Shown here: positions 35,619-45,471 of the stretch, piece after piece
Position numbering within the stretch: the first letter of the stretch is position 1
Layout of the letters: each line of letters starts with the position of its first letter
Source: Terriglobia bacterium
GTDB taxonomy: Bacteria; Acidobacteriota; Terriglobia; Bryobacterales; Bryobacteraceae
Direction: 5' to 3'
NCBI GenBank assembly: GCA_020073305.1
Contig: JAIQFK010000034.1
Location: forward strand, 1-64,000
DNA: 64,000 bases
Notes under the pieces: generated by a model
What the model was told of the DNA's origin: nothing
The model's input: only the letters and a program-made list of their open reading frames with translations
The model's database searches: none
Position numbers and translations under genes: made by a program

Positions 35619-35978
35619 TTAGGGCAGTACCGGCACCGCTCCCGCGCAAGCTGGGGCCGAAGAAGGGGGGTAGGTCGAAACCGCGAAGGTAATCCATGAC
35701 AGAATCTCGAGAGCCTGTTCCAGGGACTTAACCCGCCTTGTCAGTGGCTCCTTCAGCGCACGGAGCAGGTCGTTTTGCCGTCCCATTTTCTCCGCGAGAG
35801 CGGCCCCCTTAAGCGAGAACCTCAATCGTGATTCAGCCGGAGGTTGCCAGCCTGCCATTTCTCGTCCTGACGGCTTTTCGAGCAAGGCTCCGAACCCGGA
35901 CATGCCGGCCGCCGCCATCAGCTCTTCAAGGCTGATCTTCTCCAGCTTCTTATGCCGAGGCCTGGAGCTGTCTTTCAT
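35619..35978 (-). CDS. Hypothetical 119-aa partner encoded downstream of the ParA-like ATPase
   Basis: The start ATG lies inside the 3' end of the ParA-like gene (29-bp overlap), implying coupled translation. The N-terminus is basic (KDSSRPRHKKLEKISLEELMAAAGM), the middle carries LRFSLKGAALAEKMGRQNDLLRALKEPLTRRVKSLEQALEIL, and the end is Pro/Ala-rich with a Cys. I see no ParB-type helix-turn-helix motif. The basic tail and the gene order suggest a cargo adaptor or DNA-binding partner for the ATPase, but this is inference only. Confidence 0.6.
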   Translation of the reverse strand: MKDSSRPRHKKLEKISLEELMAAAGMSGFGALLEKPSGREMAGWQPPAESRLRFSLKGAALAEKMGRQNDLLRALKEPLTRRVKSLEQALEILSWITFAVSTYPPSSAPACAGAVPVLP

Positions 35979-36741
35979 TCGTCTGTTCCTGAAGCAAGAT
36001 GGCTAGCTCCTGGCACGCGATCTGGTAATCTTCCGCGGCTCTTGATCGCGGATCGTAGTCCACGAGAAACTGCCGTGCCCGGCTGGCTTTGGTTACCATG
36101 GCATCCACCCGAATCGCATGGAGCACCGGGATGTTCAATCTCTCGGCAAGTTCGAGCAACGACTCCATCACGATGGCGGTCATCTGCAGACGGCGGTCCA
36201 CCATTACAGGCAAAATCGCGACCGGCCGGACATCCAGCTTGAATGCCGCGTTCAACAGACGAGACGATTCCACATTAGCGCCCACGCCCTGGAGACTGAG
36301 GGGGTCCATGGCGACGGGGATCAGCATGTGCCTGGCGTAAACCAAAGCACAATTCTGCAGCATGCTGATCGATGGGGCGACATCAATCAGAACAACGTCG
36401 TATTCGCGGTCCACCTTAGAGAATAAGTTTTCGAAAACCATTTCACGACCGACGACACCGTGGAGAATTTGCTCCGTCAGGGCTGTCTCACGGTTGCTGC
36501 ATAGGACGTCTATGCCAGGATAAGCCTCGAAAAGGCACTCCTGGAACGGGTAGTTGTGAACCACAAACTGATGCAGATAGTGGCGAGGCTTTAAACCAAG
36601 CACAGCCCCCAGCGAACCTTGCGGATCGGTGTCAATGAGCAGCACCCTGAGTCCCTGGTCAGCAAAATAGCGCGCCAAGGTGTGGGTGGTGGTGGTCTTC
36701 GCAACACCGCCACGCTGATTCGACAACACCAAGCGGATCAT
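35950..36741 (-). CDS. ParA/MinD-family Walker ATPase (orphan)
   Basis: 263 aa. The deviant Walker A is QRGGVAKTTTT (residues 9-19): the signature lysine of KGGxxKT is an Arg here, while the P-loop Lys is kept. LLIDTDPQGSLGAVLG (Walker A' region) and YDVVLIDVAPS (Walker B) are intact. Such ATPases position plasmids, chromosomes or protein cargo on the nucleoid. The usual ParB and parS are absent and the downstream partner is unrelated, so cargo positioning or a mobile-element origin is as likely as chromosome segregation. AAGGAGA precedes the ATG. Confidence 0.9.
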   Translation of the reverse strand: MIRLVLSNQRGGVAKTTTTHTLARYFADQGLRVLLIDTDPQGSLGAVLGLKPRHYLHQFVVHNYPFQECLFEAYPGIDVLCSNRETALTEQILHGVVGREMVFENLFSKVDREYDVVLIDVAPSISMLQNCALVYARHMLIPVAMDPLSLQGVGANVESSRLLNAAFKLDVRPVAILPVMVDRRLQMTAIVMESLLELAERLNIPVLHAIRVDAMVTKASRARQFLVDYDPRSRAAEDYQIACQELAILLQEQTNERQLQASA

Positions 36742-36937
36742 TTATGTTTCTCCTTCGATTGATCGGATTTCGAGACAAATAGAGGAGGGGTCCCTTGTCA
36801 CACGGCGTACGATATATTGCGGTCTACTGCGCATATTATGCCGTATGGTGTATGTTAAGGGTACAGATCATCATCATAGATCGGACTTAAAGGTCCGTCA
36901 ATAAGATAATTAGACTAAAACGGGAACGCTGAAGCTT
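36742..36937. promoter_or_regulatory. AT-rich region with dyads upstream of the ParA-like gene
   Basis: This 196-bp gap is visibly richer in A and T than its surroundings. It contains an interrupted repeat ACGGC (36802-36806) / GCCGT (36840-36844), inside it TGCG (36818-36821) / CGCA (36830-36833), and a hairpin CGGAC-TTAAAG-GTCCG (36882-36897). It could carry the promoter and an autoregulatory or partition site for the ParA operon. No function is shown. Confidence 0.3.
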
Positions 36938-37201
36938 TCAGCTTGTACGGGGCTTGCGGTTGAATCTTTGACCTGAATGGGCTGACTCGGAGCCTGGTGT
37001 CGAGTGGTCTCCCCAAACCAGACGCTCCATCAGAATGTCGCTTTCGGCTCTTAACCAGTCCTCTTCCGGTGAGCCCAGCGGCCGCCCGCGGTCTTCCCAG
37101 TATTGGTAGGCGAGTTGAGCGATTTCTTCGTGGCTCGCTGACGGATGATCGGTTGTTTCAGGGGCGATCGGACTCACCGCCATCTTCGGTGCTGTCGACA
37201 T
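36938..37201 (-). CDS. DUF2934-family small protein
   Basis: 87 aa. The core EEIAQLAYQYWEDRGRPLGSPEEDWLRAE (about residues 26-53) matches the DUF2934 pattern: I-A-x-x-A-Y-x-x-W-x-x-x-G-R-P-x-G-x-x-x-x-x-W-x-x-A-E. The family is common in soil proteobacteria and Acidobacteria; its role is unknown. AAGGAG precedes the ATG at normal distance. The flanks are low-complexity. It is transcribed in the same direction as the ParA operon but is separated by 196 bases. Confidence 0.85.
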   Translation of the reverse strand: MSTAPKMAVSPIAPETTDHPSASHEEIAQLAYQYWEDRGRPLGSPEEDWLRAESDILMERLVWGDHSTPGSESAHSGQRFNRKPRTS

Positions 37202-37299
37202 CGCGGTGATCTCCTTGTGTCACCAAGTATAGTCGACAATAGCTCCACCGGCGCACCTATTTTCCTGCTCTGACCACAAGATACCGGCGTGTAGGCGCT

Positions 37300-40200
37300 C
37301 TATCGTGAAGCCGCAATCAACGGATGCACGAAGCGGATCGCCGGCCGCGAATTGTACTTCCGGCGGTAGGCCTGGTGGGAAGCGTCGTCGGGGTAGTGTT
37401 CGGCGGCCGGATACGGATAGCGGCTCATGGAGTGGAACGGAAGCGGCTCCACCGTTTGCGAAAACGCGGTGTTCGCGTCGCTGTCCTTGGCCCAGCCGTC
37501 CACCAGCAGCAGGAAATCGCGGCGCCAGTTCGGAGCGAGCGATGGAAGTCCGCGGTTTGCGAACTGCAGGCGCAGCTCATCACCCGACCCCATGATGACG
37601 AAGCGGTCGTCGGCATCGTTCACCAGTTCGCGGACATCGCCGTAGCGTGTGTAAAGCCCCGGCGTCTGGTTCCAACGGGCCTCACTCGTCCATCGCGCAT
37701 AGGCGAACGACTCGGGATGCTCGCGCCGCGGATCCACCACTGCACGCGAAAAGCCGCGCAGCCGGACGTCAGCGGACTCGACATCGAGCGGCGTGAACCG
37801 CACGGGCGGCGGCCCAGGCTGTTCGCTAAAGAAAATCTCATCCCAGTAAACACAGAGGTTGGTGACGATGCGAACCTCGCGCGACGCAGAGAGGAACTTG
37901 CCGGAAAGATCGACGGCGATGGTTTTGGGCTTGCCCGCCGGAATCCCCATGTCCGCAATCGCCGTCCGCCACTGGCCTGATTCATCTTTCACCTGCAAGT
38001 ACGGCAGAACGAGGCCTTTGGTGGCGCCCTGCGATGCGCCCAAGAACGTGCTGCCGTCCGCCCAATCCACCCAGCCGTTCAGGAACAGCACGGCCTGGTT
38101 GTCCCGGGCTGCCTCATGGCCGAGGTCGAGCGTCAACGAATGCAATTCGGCGACCCCGGCGTAGTTGTGCCGGAAGCCGCCGGCGTAGACGCCATCGCGC
38201 CGGAGGATGCTCGCGAGAACATCGCGGCCCTGATCGTCGTGCGCGGCGACCGGTGCAATGCGCGTGCTCACGCCGAACAAACGGAACTCCGGGAAGGGCG
38301 GGGACTTGAACTTTTCGTTGGTGAAGATCTCTAGGGCACGAGGATGGTCGAGTGCGATCAACCGCACCTGGTCGAGGTAGGAAACCTCGTGCAACTCCTC
38401 CGTGATGCGGACTTCGTAATGCTCGTCCACAGGCGCTAGAGCCTCGGCTGGGATTTGAACATACTCGTCGTGATCCACCGGAAAGTAATTTCCGCCGCCC
38501 GAGCTGGCCCCGAGCGGCGCCACCCCCAGGACGTCGGTGATGAACTGGAACTCGCGGCCGTTCCAAGTGAAAATCATGGGGCAGGAACCTGAGAGTCTCG
38601 GCGCTTCCTTTAACAACGCAGCGCGGGCGACCGGCTGGTTCGGCTCGTTTTGGATCAAACCGTTCGGCCAACTGATGCGCACCGTGTCGATGAGTTTGTT
38701 CGCGCCCAGGCCGAACACGAGCGGAGTTCCCTGGTAGACCTGTTTTTGGTAGTGCTCGCCGGCTTTGACCTCGACTTCGGCACCCTCCGCCATTTTGAGG
38801 TTCTTGACGCCGGTGAGCGCAACGCGCAGCCATTGGTTCGCCGTGGAAGTTCGATTCAGCAGGAGATGAAGGCTGCCATCGGGCGCGACAGCGGCGATGT
38901 CGTCGCGGCCATCCGCATCGAAGTCGGCATGCGTCCAGGCGACGGCCGGAGACAGTGGGGCGGGCGATTTCGATTTCATCAGTTCACCGAGCCCTTGATT
39001 GCGATACACGGCGTCGCCGGCAATCAGGTCGGAGAGTCCGCGGTTCTCGAGGTCGGAAAAAACAAACGGTCCGAATGCTGCCGTGGGCTTCGGCTCGAAC
39101 TCGCCGCGGCGGTTCATAACCAGCGATATGCCGTCGCGCGTCCGAAAGGCGAAATCGATCCAGCCGTCGTTATCCAGATCGACGGCATTCAGGCCCGCAG
39201 CGCCGGCGGGAATGGCATCAAGCGCGGTGGCTTGGAACACGCCGCGCAATTGATCGCGATACAGCATTCCCTTGCGGTCCGCGTAGGAGACCGCGAGGTC
39301 GATGCCCTTGGTGTCGGGGACGACGCGGAACGCGGCGGCGGAGATCGCGTGCCCGTGCGCGAAGGGAAAATGCGCGGTGTAATCCGCAAATCCGGCCTCG
39401 CCTTCATTCCTCAGTAACACGGAGTTTTCGCCGAGCAGGAAGAGGTCGAGATCGTAGTCGTGGTCGAAATCGAGCCAGACAGCAGATTCGTAACGTCCCG
39501 CGGGTATGGGCGCTTCCTTCGGCTCAAAGCGGCCCTTCGTGTTGTGGTAAAGACGCGCGCCGGCTTCAGTGAGCACGCAGAGGTCGGGGAGACCGTCGTT
39601 ATCGAAGTCGCCGGCCGCGACCGAAATCACATCTGTGAGATCGGCCAGGCCGGTATCCGCCACTGGCGCGCTCCCACGGCGATACAGAAGGATGCCGGTC
39701 CGCGACCAGACGAGCAGGTCCGGGTTGCCGTCGCCATTTGCATCCAGGACGAGCATCCCGGCGCCCTTTGCGTCCACGGTTCCGGTGAGTATGCGATCGT
39801 CGAATTGCAAAGCGGCGGGCGAAGAGGCATCACGCGCCGCTGGATGTGCCTGGGCGGGATCGTAAAGTTCCGCATAGAAGCACCACTCCATGTCTTCGGT
39901 GTCGTCGGCGGCCTTCTGTTGCGCCTTAGCCTGACGAAAATCCGCCAGTGCGAGGCGAGCGGCCGCATCATCGTCGCCTAGTCGGTGGTGGTTGTAAATC
40001 TGGAAGCGCGGCGCCACCAGTTTTGGATCGAGCTTCGCGGCGATTTCAAATTGCTTCAGCGCTTCCGCAGCGCGGCCGGTGAGACCGTACAACAGGCCGA
40101 GATTGTAATGGGAAACGGGCTCGTCCGGCGTCAATTCGACCATGTGCTCGAACTGCCGGATCGCCTCCGGATACCGCCGCTCGTGCTTGTAGGCGATGCC

Positions 40201-40527
40201 CAGGTTGAACCAGGTGTGGGGCACGCTCGGGTTCTGCTTCTGCGCTTTTTGGAGTTCCACGATTCCGCGTGTTCTGTCGCCGGAGCGCAATAGCGCGAGC
40301 CCGTAATTGAGGCGGTCGCGGAAAGAATCCGGCGCCAGATCGAGAGCCTTCTTGAGCTCCGCGGAAGCCTCGGCGAGAGTGGTCGGCGTTTCAAAAAGGG
40401 CTTTGCCGAGGTTGCGGTGACGCCAGAGTTCTCTTTCGTTCACTGGCCCGGTGCCGGCCGACTGCAATAGGAACAGCGCGGAACCGCCAATCGCCAACGC
40501 GCAGAGGGATGCCGCGAAATGCTTCAT
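37300..40527 (-). CDS. Large exported TPR / FG-GAP (CRTAC1-like) protein
   Basis: 1075 aa. A signal peptide ([14 protein letters not shown]) is followed by about five TPRs (about 35-190, e.g. [28 protein letters not shown]), then FG-GAP repeats (about 240-590; [48 protein letters not shown]), an ASPIC/UnbV-like stretch ([33 protein letters not shown]), and about 400 residues of beta-rich sequence found in this acidobacterial type ([22 protein letters not shown]). Secreted or periplasmic. It overlaps the DAHP synthase gene by 4 bp at its start, so the two are translationally coupled. Role unknown. Confidence 0.85.
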   Translation of the reverse strand: MKHFAASLCALAIGGSALFLLQSAGTGPVNERELWRHRNLGKALFETPTTLAEASAELKKALDLAPDSFRDRLNYGLALLRSGDRTRGIVELQKAQKQNPSVPHTWFNLGIAYKHERRYPEAIRQFEHMVELTPDEPVSHYNLGLLYGLTGRAAEALKQFEIAAKLDPKLVAPRFQIYNHHRLGDDDAAARLALADFRQAKAQQKAADDTEDMEWCFYAELYDPAQAHPAARDASSPAALQFDDRILTGTVDAKGAGMLVLDANGDGNPDLLVWSRTGILLYRRGSAPVADTGLADLTDVISVAAGDFDNDGLPDLCVLTEAGARLYHNTKGRFEPKEAPIPAGRYESAVWLDFDHDYDLDLFLLGENSVLLRNEGEAGFADYTAHFPFAHGHAISAAAFRVVPDTKGIDLAVSYADRKGMLYRDQLRGVFQATALDAIPAGAAGLNAVDLDNDGWIDFAFRTRDGISLVMNRRGEFEPKPTAAFGPFVFSDLENRGLSDLIAGDAVYRNQGLGELMKSKSPAPLSPAVAWTHADFDADGRDDIAAVAPDGSLHLLLNRTSTANQWLRVALTGVKNLKMAEGAEVEVKAGEHYQKQVYQGTPLVFGLGANKLIDTVRISWPNGLIQNEPNQPVARAALLKEAPRLSGSCPMIFTWNGREFQFITDVLGVAPLGASSGGGNYFPVDHDEYVQIPAEALAPVDEHYEVRITEELHEVSYLDQVRLIALDHPRALEIFTNEKFKSPPFPEFRLFGVSTRIAPVAAHDDQGRDVLASILRRDGVYAGGFRHNYAGVAELHSLTLDLGHEAARDNQAVLFLNGWVDWADGSTFLGASQGATKGLVLPYLQVKDESGQWRTAIADMGIPAGKPKTIAVDLSGKFLSASREVRIVTNLCVYWDEIFFSEQPGPPPVRFTPLDVESADVRLRGFSRAVVDPRREHPESFAYARWTSEARWNQTPGLYTRYGDVRELVNDADDRFVIMGSGDELRLQFANRGLPSLAPNWRRDFLLLVDGWAKDSDANTAFSQTVEPLPFHSMSRYPYPAAEHYPDDASHQAYRRKYNSRPAIRFVHPLIAASR

Positions 40528-41450
40528 CGGGGCGCGGCGACGGGTGTCTCGTTCAGAGCGCGCTCATCGGTCCAAAGCTGGAAATAGGGCTTGAGGCGCT
40601 GCATCATTTGATTGAACTGCGGAATGGACAGGGATTGGACTCCATCGCTGAGCGCGGTTTTGGGAGATGGATGGACCTCTACCAGCAGACCGTCGGCGCC
40701 GATCGCCACGGCCGCGCGCGCCAGCGCCGGAACCAGGCTACGCCGTCCGGTCGCGTGGCTTGGATCGACAATCACGGGCAAATGAGTAAACTGATGCAGC
40801 AAGGGGACGGCAACGATATCACAGGTATTCCGCGTCAGCTTGCCAAACGTCCGGATGCCTCGCTCACAGAGAATAACATTGGGATTGCCCTTCGCCAACA
40901 ACGCTTCAGCCGCCTGCAGCAATTCTTCAACGGGGGCGACCATGCCGCGCTTGAGTAGTACGGGCCGCCGGCACCGGCCCAAGGCGGCGAGCAGCGCGGC
41001 GTTCTCCATGCTACGTGTGCCCACCTGGACGATGTCCGCATATTCGGCGACCAGCTCGACTTGACTGTCGCTCATGGCCTCGGAAACCACCGGCAGGCCG
41101 AACGCATCGCCCGCCTTTCGCAACAGCTTGAGCGCTTCGAGTCCGAGGCCCTGGAATGCGTAAGGCGAAGTGCGCGGCTTGAACCCGCCCCCGCGCAGGA
41201 CGCGTGCGCCTGCCCGCGCCACCGCTTCGGCCGTGGCCATCACCTGGCGCTCAGATTCGACCGCGCAAGGCCCGGCCATCACGACGAAGCGGTCTCCGCC
41301 GATCTCAACACCGTTTACATGTACCCGGGTACGCTCGCCGTTAGAGCGCCTTCGGACGTGCTTCAGGGATGCCAGTAAGTCGTATGCGGCCCTCTCGGCA
41401 TCCGCCTCCAGGGAGTCGATCGCGTCGAACTGAAATTCTTCAAGATCCAA
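40524..41450 (-). CDS. aroF: 3-deoxy-7-phosphoheptulonate (DAHP) synthase, AroF/type I-beta
   Basis: 308 aa, cytoplasmic TIM barrel that joins phosphoenolpyruvate and erythrose 4-phosphate, the first step of aromatic amino acid biosynthesis. Family motifs: [58 protein letters not shown]. The ~55-residue N-terminal extension before [12 protein letters not shown] is consistent with the type I-beta forms with a short regulatory or helical lead. The start is TTG with GGAG five bases upstream. It precedes the giant FG-GAP protein gene with a 4-bp overlap, an unusual pairing. Confidence 0.95.
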   Translation of the reverse strand: MDLEEFQFDAIDSLEADAERAAYDLLASLKHVRRRSNGERTRVHVNGVEIGGDRFVVMAGPCAVESERQVMATAEAVARAGARVLRGGGFKPRTSPYAFQGLGLEALKLLRKAGDAFGLPVVSEAMSDSQVELVAEYADIVQVGTRSMENAALLAALGRCRRPVLLKRGMVAPVEELLQAAEALLAKGNPNVILCERGIRTFGKLTRNTCDIVAVPLLHQFTHLPVIVDPSHATGRRSLVPALARAAVAIGADGLLVEVHPSPKTALSDGVQSLSIPQFNQMMQRLKPYFQLWTDERALNETPVAAPR

Positions 41451-41556
41451 GCGGGCTCCGTCTAGAGCATAGGCTACGTGGAGATTGGTTTCAACCGCGC
41501 TAGGACCGGGAGGGACGAATCGCGCTCAGCCGTGGAGTAAAATCGTTGGAACTCCG

Positions 41557-41778
41557 ATGCCCGTATCAGCAGGCACGCGTTTCGGCGTTTACGAAGTCCT
41601 CGCGCCTCTGGGCGTCGGCGGCATGGGCGAGGTTTACCGCGCGCGCGACACCAAGCTGGGACGCGAAGTGGCGATTAAGGTGGTCCCTGACGCCTTCGCC
41701 CATGATGCCGACCGCATGGCGCGCTTCGATCGAGAGGCGCAGCTGCTGGCCGCGCTAAACCATCCCAATAGGCCGTAA
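41557..41778 (+). pseudogene. Truncated serine/threonine protein kinase, N-terminal fragment
   Basis: The frame from ATG 41557 encodes 73 residues that match the start of acidobacterial PknB-type kinases: [19 protein letters not shown], the complete glycine loop [21 protein letters not shown] and [17 protein letters not shown]. It stops two codons after LNHPN, where intact kinases continue with the alphaC-beta4 region. HRD and DFG motifs are missing, so it cannot be an active kinase. A deletion or recombination seems to have removed the rest; the following DNA shows no kinase sequence. Confidence 0.8.
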
Positions 41779-41834
41779 CACATATCTTGAGATCCTGTTA
41801 TCCTGAAAGTGCGTCGGATTCACAGGAGACCAAG

Positions 41835-42206
41835 ATGAAAAGAACGGCGGCAGTGGCGTGGGTTGCGGGCCTGATTTTGCTCGCGGGAGTGCTGGCAATC
41901 GCGGCGAGCAGCGCGATTGAGGGGCGTTGGAAGTGGACCACCGAGACCCCGGACAGCGGTCCAACGGAATGGACCGCGATCTTCAAAGTGCAGGATGGCA
42001 AGCTTACCGGGACAGCCGAAGGCGAGCCGGGACAATTCGAATTCAAGAACTTGAAGATGAACGGCGCAATCCTGACCGGCGGGATCGAGGTCGAAGGCGA
42101 CACATACACGTTCGAGGTCAAATTGACCGGGAACACTCTCGAAGGGACGTGGAAGCTGGATAGCATGAGCGGTTCCATCAAGGGTGTCCGGGAGTCCAGC
42201 GAGTAG
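41835..42206 (+). CDS. Small exported protein of unknown function
   Basis: 123 aa from the ATG at 41835, chosen because AGGAG lies nine bases upstream and the sequence then starts with a signal peptide (TAAVAWVAGLILLAGVLAIAAS). The mature part (IEGRWKWTTETPDSGPTEWTAIFKVQDGKLTGTAEGE ... LEGTWKLDSMSGSIKGVRE) alternates short strands in two similar halves ending in GRW/GTW, a pattern of small secreted beta-barrels reminiscent of acidobacterial lipocalin-like proteins. No ligand can be named. It stands alone downstream of the kinase fragment. Confidence 0.6.
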   Translation: MKRTAAVAWVAGLILLAGVLAIAASSAIEGRWKWTTETPDSGPTEWTAIFKVQDGKLTGTAEGEPGQFEFKNLKMNGAILTGGIEVEGDTYTFEVKLTGNTLEGTWKLDSMSGSIKGVRESSE

Positions 42207-42253
42207 GCAATCGCCCCTCCTATTAACAACCGGCGCGTGTGGAACAATATGGC

Positions 42254-43642
42254 ATGTTCAGATTCTTTCTCTTGCCATTATTGTGCGCGGCAGCCTTGAC
42301 CGCCGAGACCATACCGCCGGAGCCGGAACGGCAGCTCGCCCGCGACATCTACAAGCAATTAATCGAAATCAAATCGGGTTACACAACCGGCGCGACCACT
42401 CCCGTCGCCGAGGCCGTGGCTGCGCGTTTGAAGGCCGCGGGCTTTCCCGATTCCGACATCTTCGTAGGCGGCGCGACCCCGACGAAAGCGAATCTTGTGG
42501 TCCGGTATCATGGCACCGGCCGGCGGAAGCCGATCCTGCTGCTGGCCCACACGGATGTCGTCGAAGCCAAACGCGAAGACTGGAGTATGGATCCGTTTCA
42601 GTTCATCGAGAAGGACGGCTACTTCTATGGCCGCGGCACGGGTGACGATAAGGCGCAGGCGTCCGTCTGGATTGCCAACCTGATCCGGTATAAGCGGGAA
42701 GGCTTCAAGCCGGACCGCGATATCATTGTGGCTCTCACAGCCGATGAAGAGGGCGGAGGCCCGTACAACGGCGTCCAGTGGCTGATCAAGAACGAACGGG
42801 AGTTAATCGGCGCGGAGTTCTGCCTCAATGAGGGTGGTTGGGGAGAAGTGGCCGGCGGCAAGCGGATCTCGAACGACGTGCAGGTCAGCGAGAAATACGT
42901 GATTAATTTCCGGCTGGAGGTCCGCAACAAGGGCGGGCATAGCTCGATGCCGGTTCCGGACAATGCGATTTATCACTTGGCGGCCGCTCTCGACCGGCTC
43001 TCGAAATTCGGATTTCCGCTGAAGACCAATGAAGTAACGCGAGCTTATTTTGAGGCCATGTCGAAGATCGAGACGCGTCCGGTGAAAGACGATCTGACGA
43101 AGGTCTCAGGGGGCGCAGGCGACGCTATGGAGCGAGTTGCTGCGGCTTCTCCCGCCTGGAACGCGACGCTGCGGACCACGTGTGTGGCGACCGAGATCGA
43201 GGGTGGACACGCCAAGAACGCCTTGCCCCAGCTTGCCGCCGCCACTGTGAACTGCCGGGTTCTGCCCGAGGATTCCGTCGAATACGTGCAAAGCACGCTC
43301 GCGAGGGTCCTGGCGGATGACCAGGTGAAGCTCACGACTGGCGGCGAGGTAAGTAAAGGACCGGCGTCACCCATGCGTGAGGATGTATTCAAAGCAGTCA
43401 GCCGTCTCACCGACACGCTGTGGCGCGGTGTGCCTGCCATCCCCATCATGGTCATGGGAGCCACTGACGGCCTTTACCTCCGCGCGGCTGGAATCCCCAC
43501 GTACGGCGTCCAAGGATTCTTTATGGACCGGGACGACATTCGATTTCACGGGCGCGACGAGCGGATGCCGGTCCAATCGTTCTACGAAGGTCAAACGTTT
43601 TTGTATGAGTTGGTCAAAGCTCTCTCGAAGACCGGTAGTTAG
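42254..43642 (+). CDS. Exported M20-family metallopeptidase
   Basis: 462 aa from the ATG at 42254 (a GTG five codons earlier only adds a polar lead); the signal peptide is FRFFLLPLLCAAALTAE. M20 zinc site: LLAHTDVVEAKREDW (His and first Asp), GRGTGDDKAQ (bridging Asp), TADEEGGG (catalytic and zinc Glu), FCLNEGG, and EGGHAKNALPQLAAA with NCRVLP. A dimerisation domain is inserted in the middle. It hydrolyses dipeptides, N-acyl or carbamoyl amino acids in the periplasm. It is followed three bases later by the PfpI-like gene, so the two form an operon. Confidence 0.92.
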   Translation: MFRFFLLPLLCAAALTAETIPPEPERQLARDIYKQLIEIKSGYTTGATTPVAEAVAARLKAAGFPDSDIFVGGATPTKANLVVRYHGTGRRKPILLLAHTDVVEAKREDWSMDPFQFIEKDGYFYGRGTGDDKAQASVWIANLIRYKREGFKPDRDIIVALTADEEGGGPYNGVQWLIKNERELIGAEFCLNEGGWGEVAGGKRISNDVQVSEKYVINFRLEVRNKGGHSSMPVPDNAIYHLAAALDRLSKFGFPLKTNEVTRAYFEAMSKIETRPVKDDLTKVSGGAGDAMERVAAASPAWNATLRTTCVATEIEGGHAKNALPQLAAATVNCRVLPEDSVEYVQSTLARVLADDQVKLTTGGEVSKGPASPMREDVFKAVSRLTDTLWRGVPAIPIMVMGATDGLYLRAAGIPTYGVQGFFMDRDDIRFHGRDERMPVQSFYEGQTFLYELVKALSKTGS

Positions 43643-43645
43643 CAC

Positions 43646-44200
43646 ATGAGCAAAATCCTCGTTGTGACCGGTGATGCCGGCGAATCATACGAAGCGCTTT
43701 ACGCGGTGCATCGATTCCGGGAAGCCGGACATATCCCAGTGATTGCGGCTCCGAGCAAGCGCCGGCTGCATCTGGTAATGCACGATTTCGAGCCAGGCTG
43801 GGACACGTACGTCGAGCGGCCGGGATACGGTCTCGAAGCCGACATTACTTTCGATCAGGTGAGTCCCGCTGAATATGACGCCATCTTGCTGCTGGGCGGC
43901 CGGGCTCCTGAATATCTCCGAAATAACGTGAAGCTTCTCGACATTACGCGGGAGTTCGCAGGAGCTGGAAAGTGGCTGTTTTCGATTTGCCACGGCATTC
44001 AGATTCTGGTTGCCGCGGGTCTCGTATCCGGGCGGTGCGTGACGTGCTACGACCAGGTACGCGCGGAAGTCACACAGTCGGGAGGAACGTACCGGACGGA
44101 ACAGGCGGTTCGCGACGGCCGCATTGTGACCGGGCAGACCTGGCAGTCCCATCCGGAGTTTTACCGGGAGGTGTTCGCCTGTCTTGAAAGCGATTCTTAG
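43646..44200 (+). CDS. DJ-1/PfpI-superfamily protein
   Basis: 184 aa. It shows the flavodoxin-like alpha/beta fold of the superfamily: KILVVTGDAGESYEALYAVHRFREAGH, a conserved Glu/Asp loop, AILLLGGRAPEYLRNN and the nucleophile elbow SICHG (Cys about residue 114) followed by QILVAAGLVSGR. Members act as glyoxalases/deglycases, chaperones or amidases; the precise activity cannot be read from sequence. Cytoplasmic, no leader. Transcribed with the M20 peptidase. Confidence 0.9.
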   Translation: MSKILVVTGDAGESYEALYAVHRFREAGHIPVIAAPSKRRLHLVMHDFEPGWDTYVERPGYGLEADITFDQVSPAEYDAILLLGGRAPEYLRNNVKLLDITREFAGAGKWLFSICHGIQILVAAGLVSGRCVTCYDQVRAEVTQSGGTYRTEQAVRDGRIVTGQTWQSHPEFYREVFACLESDS

Positions 44201-44223
44201 ACAGGCCAGCGCCGCGAGTTTCC

Positions 44224-45465
44224 CTACACTCCCACCAGCCCGCACTTCTTCCGAAGCAGATCGAGCGCCATCTGGGTGGCGAAGACGCGGATGCGCGGGC
44301 GGTCTCCGAAAAACTGGCGGTGTACGACTTGCGTGCCGCTGGCGTCAGCCAGGCCGACGAACATTGTGCCCACGGGAACATTCTCACTAGGATCAGGGCC
44401 GGCTTCGCCGGTAATGGAGAGCGCGAAGGTGGAACCGGTGCGCCGGCGCGCGCCGATGGCCATGGCCTCGGCGGTTTCCTTGCTGATTGCGCCGTGCTGC
44501 GCGAGAATGTCCTCGCTAACGCCCAGCAAATCGGCTTTCATCTTCCTGCTGTAGGTGATGAAGCCGCCTAGGAAATAATTCGAGCTGCCGGGAACTGAAG
44601 TGATGCGCTGAGCAAGCAGGCCGCCGGTCACGCTTTCTGCAACCGAGAGAGTGGCGTGATGCTTCTGCAACAGCTCACCGACGATAGCTTCGAGCGGCTC
44701 ACCGTTCCGCGAGTAAATGCGATCTCCCAGCAGTAACTCGATTGGTCCGGCGACCTCAGCCAGCAGGGCAGCGGCATCGGCCTCATTCGAGCAGCGGGCC
44801 CGGAGGTGAACCTGAATGTCGCCCTCGCCCGCGAGAATCGTGGTCACCGGATTGTTGTACTTCTTGTAGACCGGAGAAATCGTTTGATCCAGGTCCGACT
44901 CGGCCATGCCCGCTACGCGGAACACGAGCGTTCGGATCACCTGCTGGGGAACCACGCGCTCCAGGCGCGGCAAACACTGGCGCGTGAACATGGCTTTCAG
45001 CTCGTGCGGCGGGCCCGGCAGCAGCATGATGGAAACGTCCGAGTCATCGATCCACTGCCCGGGGGCGGTACCCCGATCGTTCGGTAGAATCTCCGCGCCT
45101 TCGATGATGAACGCCTGCCGACGGTTCACTTCGGCCATTTTGCGGCCTGCCTGGCGAAAACGCTGCTCGAGCTGGTCGGCGATCTCGGAATGAAAGACCA
45201 TCTTGCGGTCGAGCGCCAGCGCGACAGCGTCACGCGTGACGTCGTCCTCGGTAGGACCGAGTCCGCCGGATAGGATGACGATCCGGGAGCGCGCCATGGC
45301 GCGGCGCACGGTGTCGGCCAGCAGGTCGCGGTCGTCACCCACCACGTACTTGGTGACTACCTCGACGCCCAGTGCGTTCAACTGATCCGTTAAGAAGAGC
45401 GAGTTAGTGTCCAGCCGCTGAGGCGTGAGAAGTTCGGAACCGACGGCGATGATCTCCGCGTTCAT
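44224..45465 (-). CDS. cinA: CinA (NMN deamidase / competence-damage protein)
   Basis: 413 aa, the two-domain form. The N-terminal MoaB/MogA-like COG1058 domain has AEIIAVGSELLTP, LSGGLGPTEDDVTRDA, LPGPPHELKAMF; the C-terminal amidohydrolase-like domain has SVAESVTGGLLAQRITSVPGSSNYFLGG, SKETAEAMA and SITGEAGPD. The C-terminal domain hydrolyses nicotinamide mononucleotide amide in pyridine nucleotide recycling; the N-terminal part has ADP-ribose pyrophosphatase-like activity in characterised members. Last gene of the rimO-yacG-pgpA-IPT/NHL-cinA operon; 6 bases after the preceding stop. Confidence 0.97.
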   Translation of the reverse strand: MNAEIIAVGSELLTPQRLDTNSLFLTDQLNALGVEVVTKYVVGDDRDLLADTVRRAMARSRIVILSGGLGPTEDDVTRDAVALALDRKMVFHSEIADQLEQRFRQAGRKMAEVNRRQAFIIEGAEILPNDRGTAPGQWIDDSDVSIMLLPGPPHELKAMFTRQCLPRLERVVPQQVIRTLVFRVAGMAESDLDQTISPVYKKYNNPVTTILAGEGDIQVHLRARCSNEADAAALLAEVAGPIELLLGDRIYSRNGEPLEAIVGELLQKHHATLSVAESVTGGLLAQRITSVPGSSNYFLGGFITYSRKMKADLLGVSEDILAQHGAISKETAEAMAIGARRRTGSTFALSITGEAGPDPSENVPVGTMFVGLADASGTQVVHRQFFGDRPRIRVFATQMALDLLRKKCGLVGV

Positions 45466-45471
45466 CGGCTC

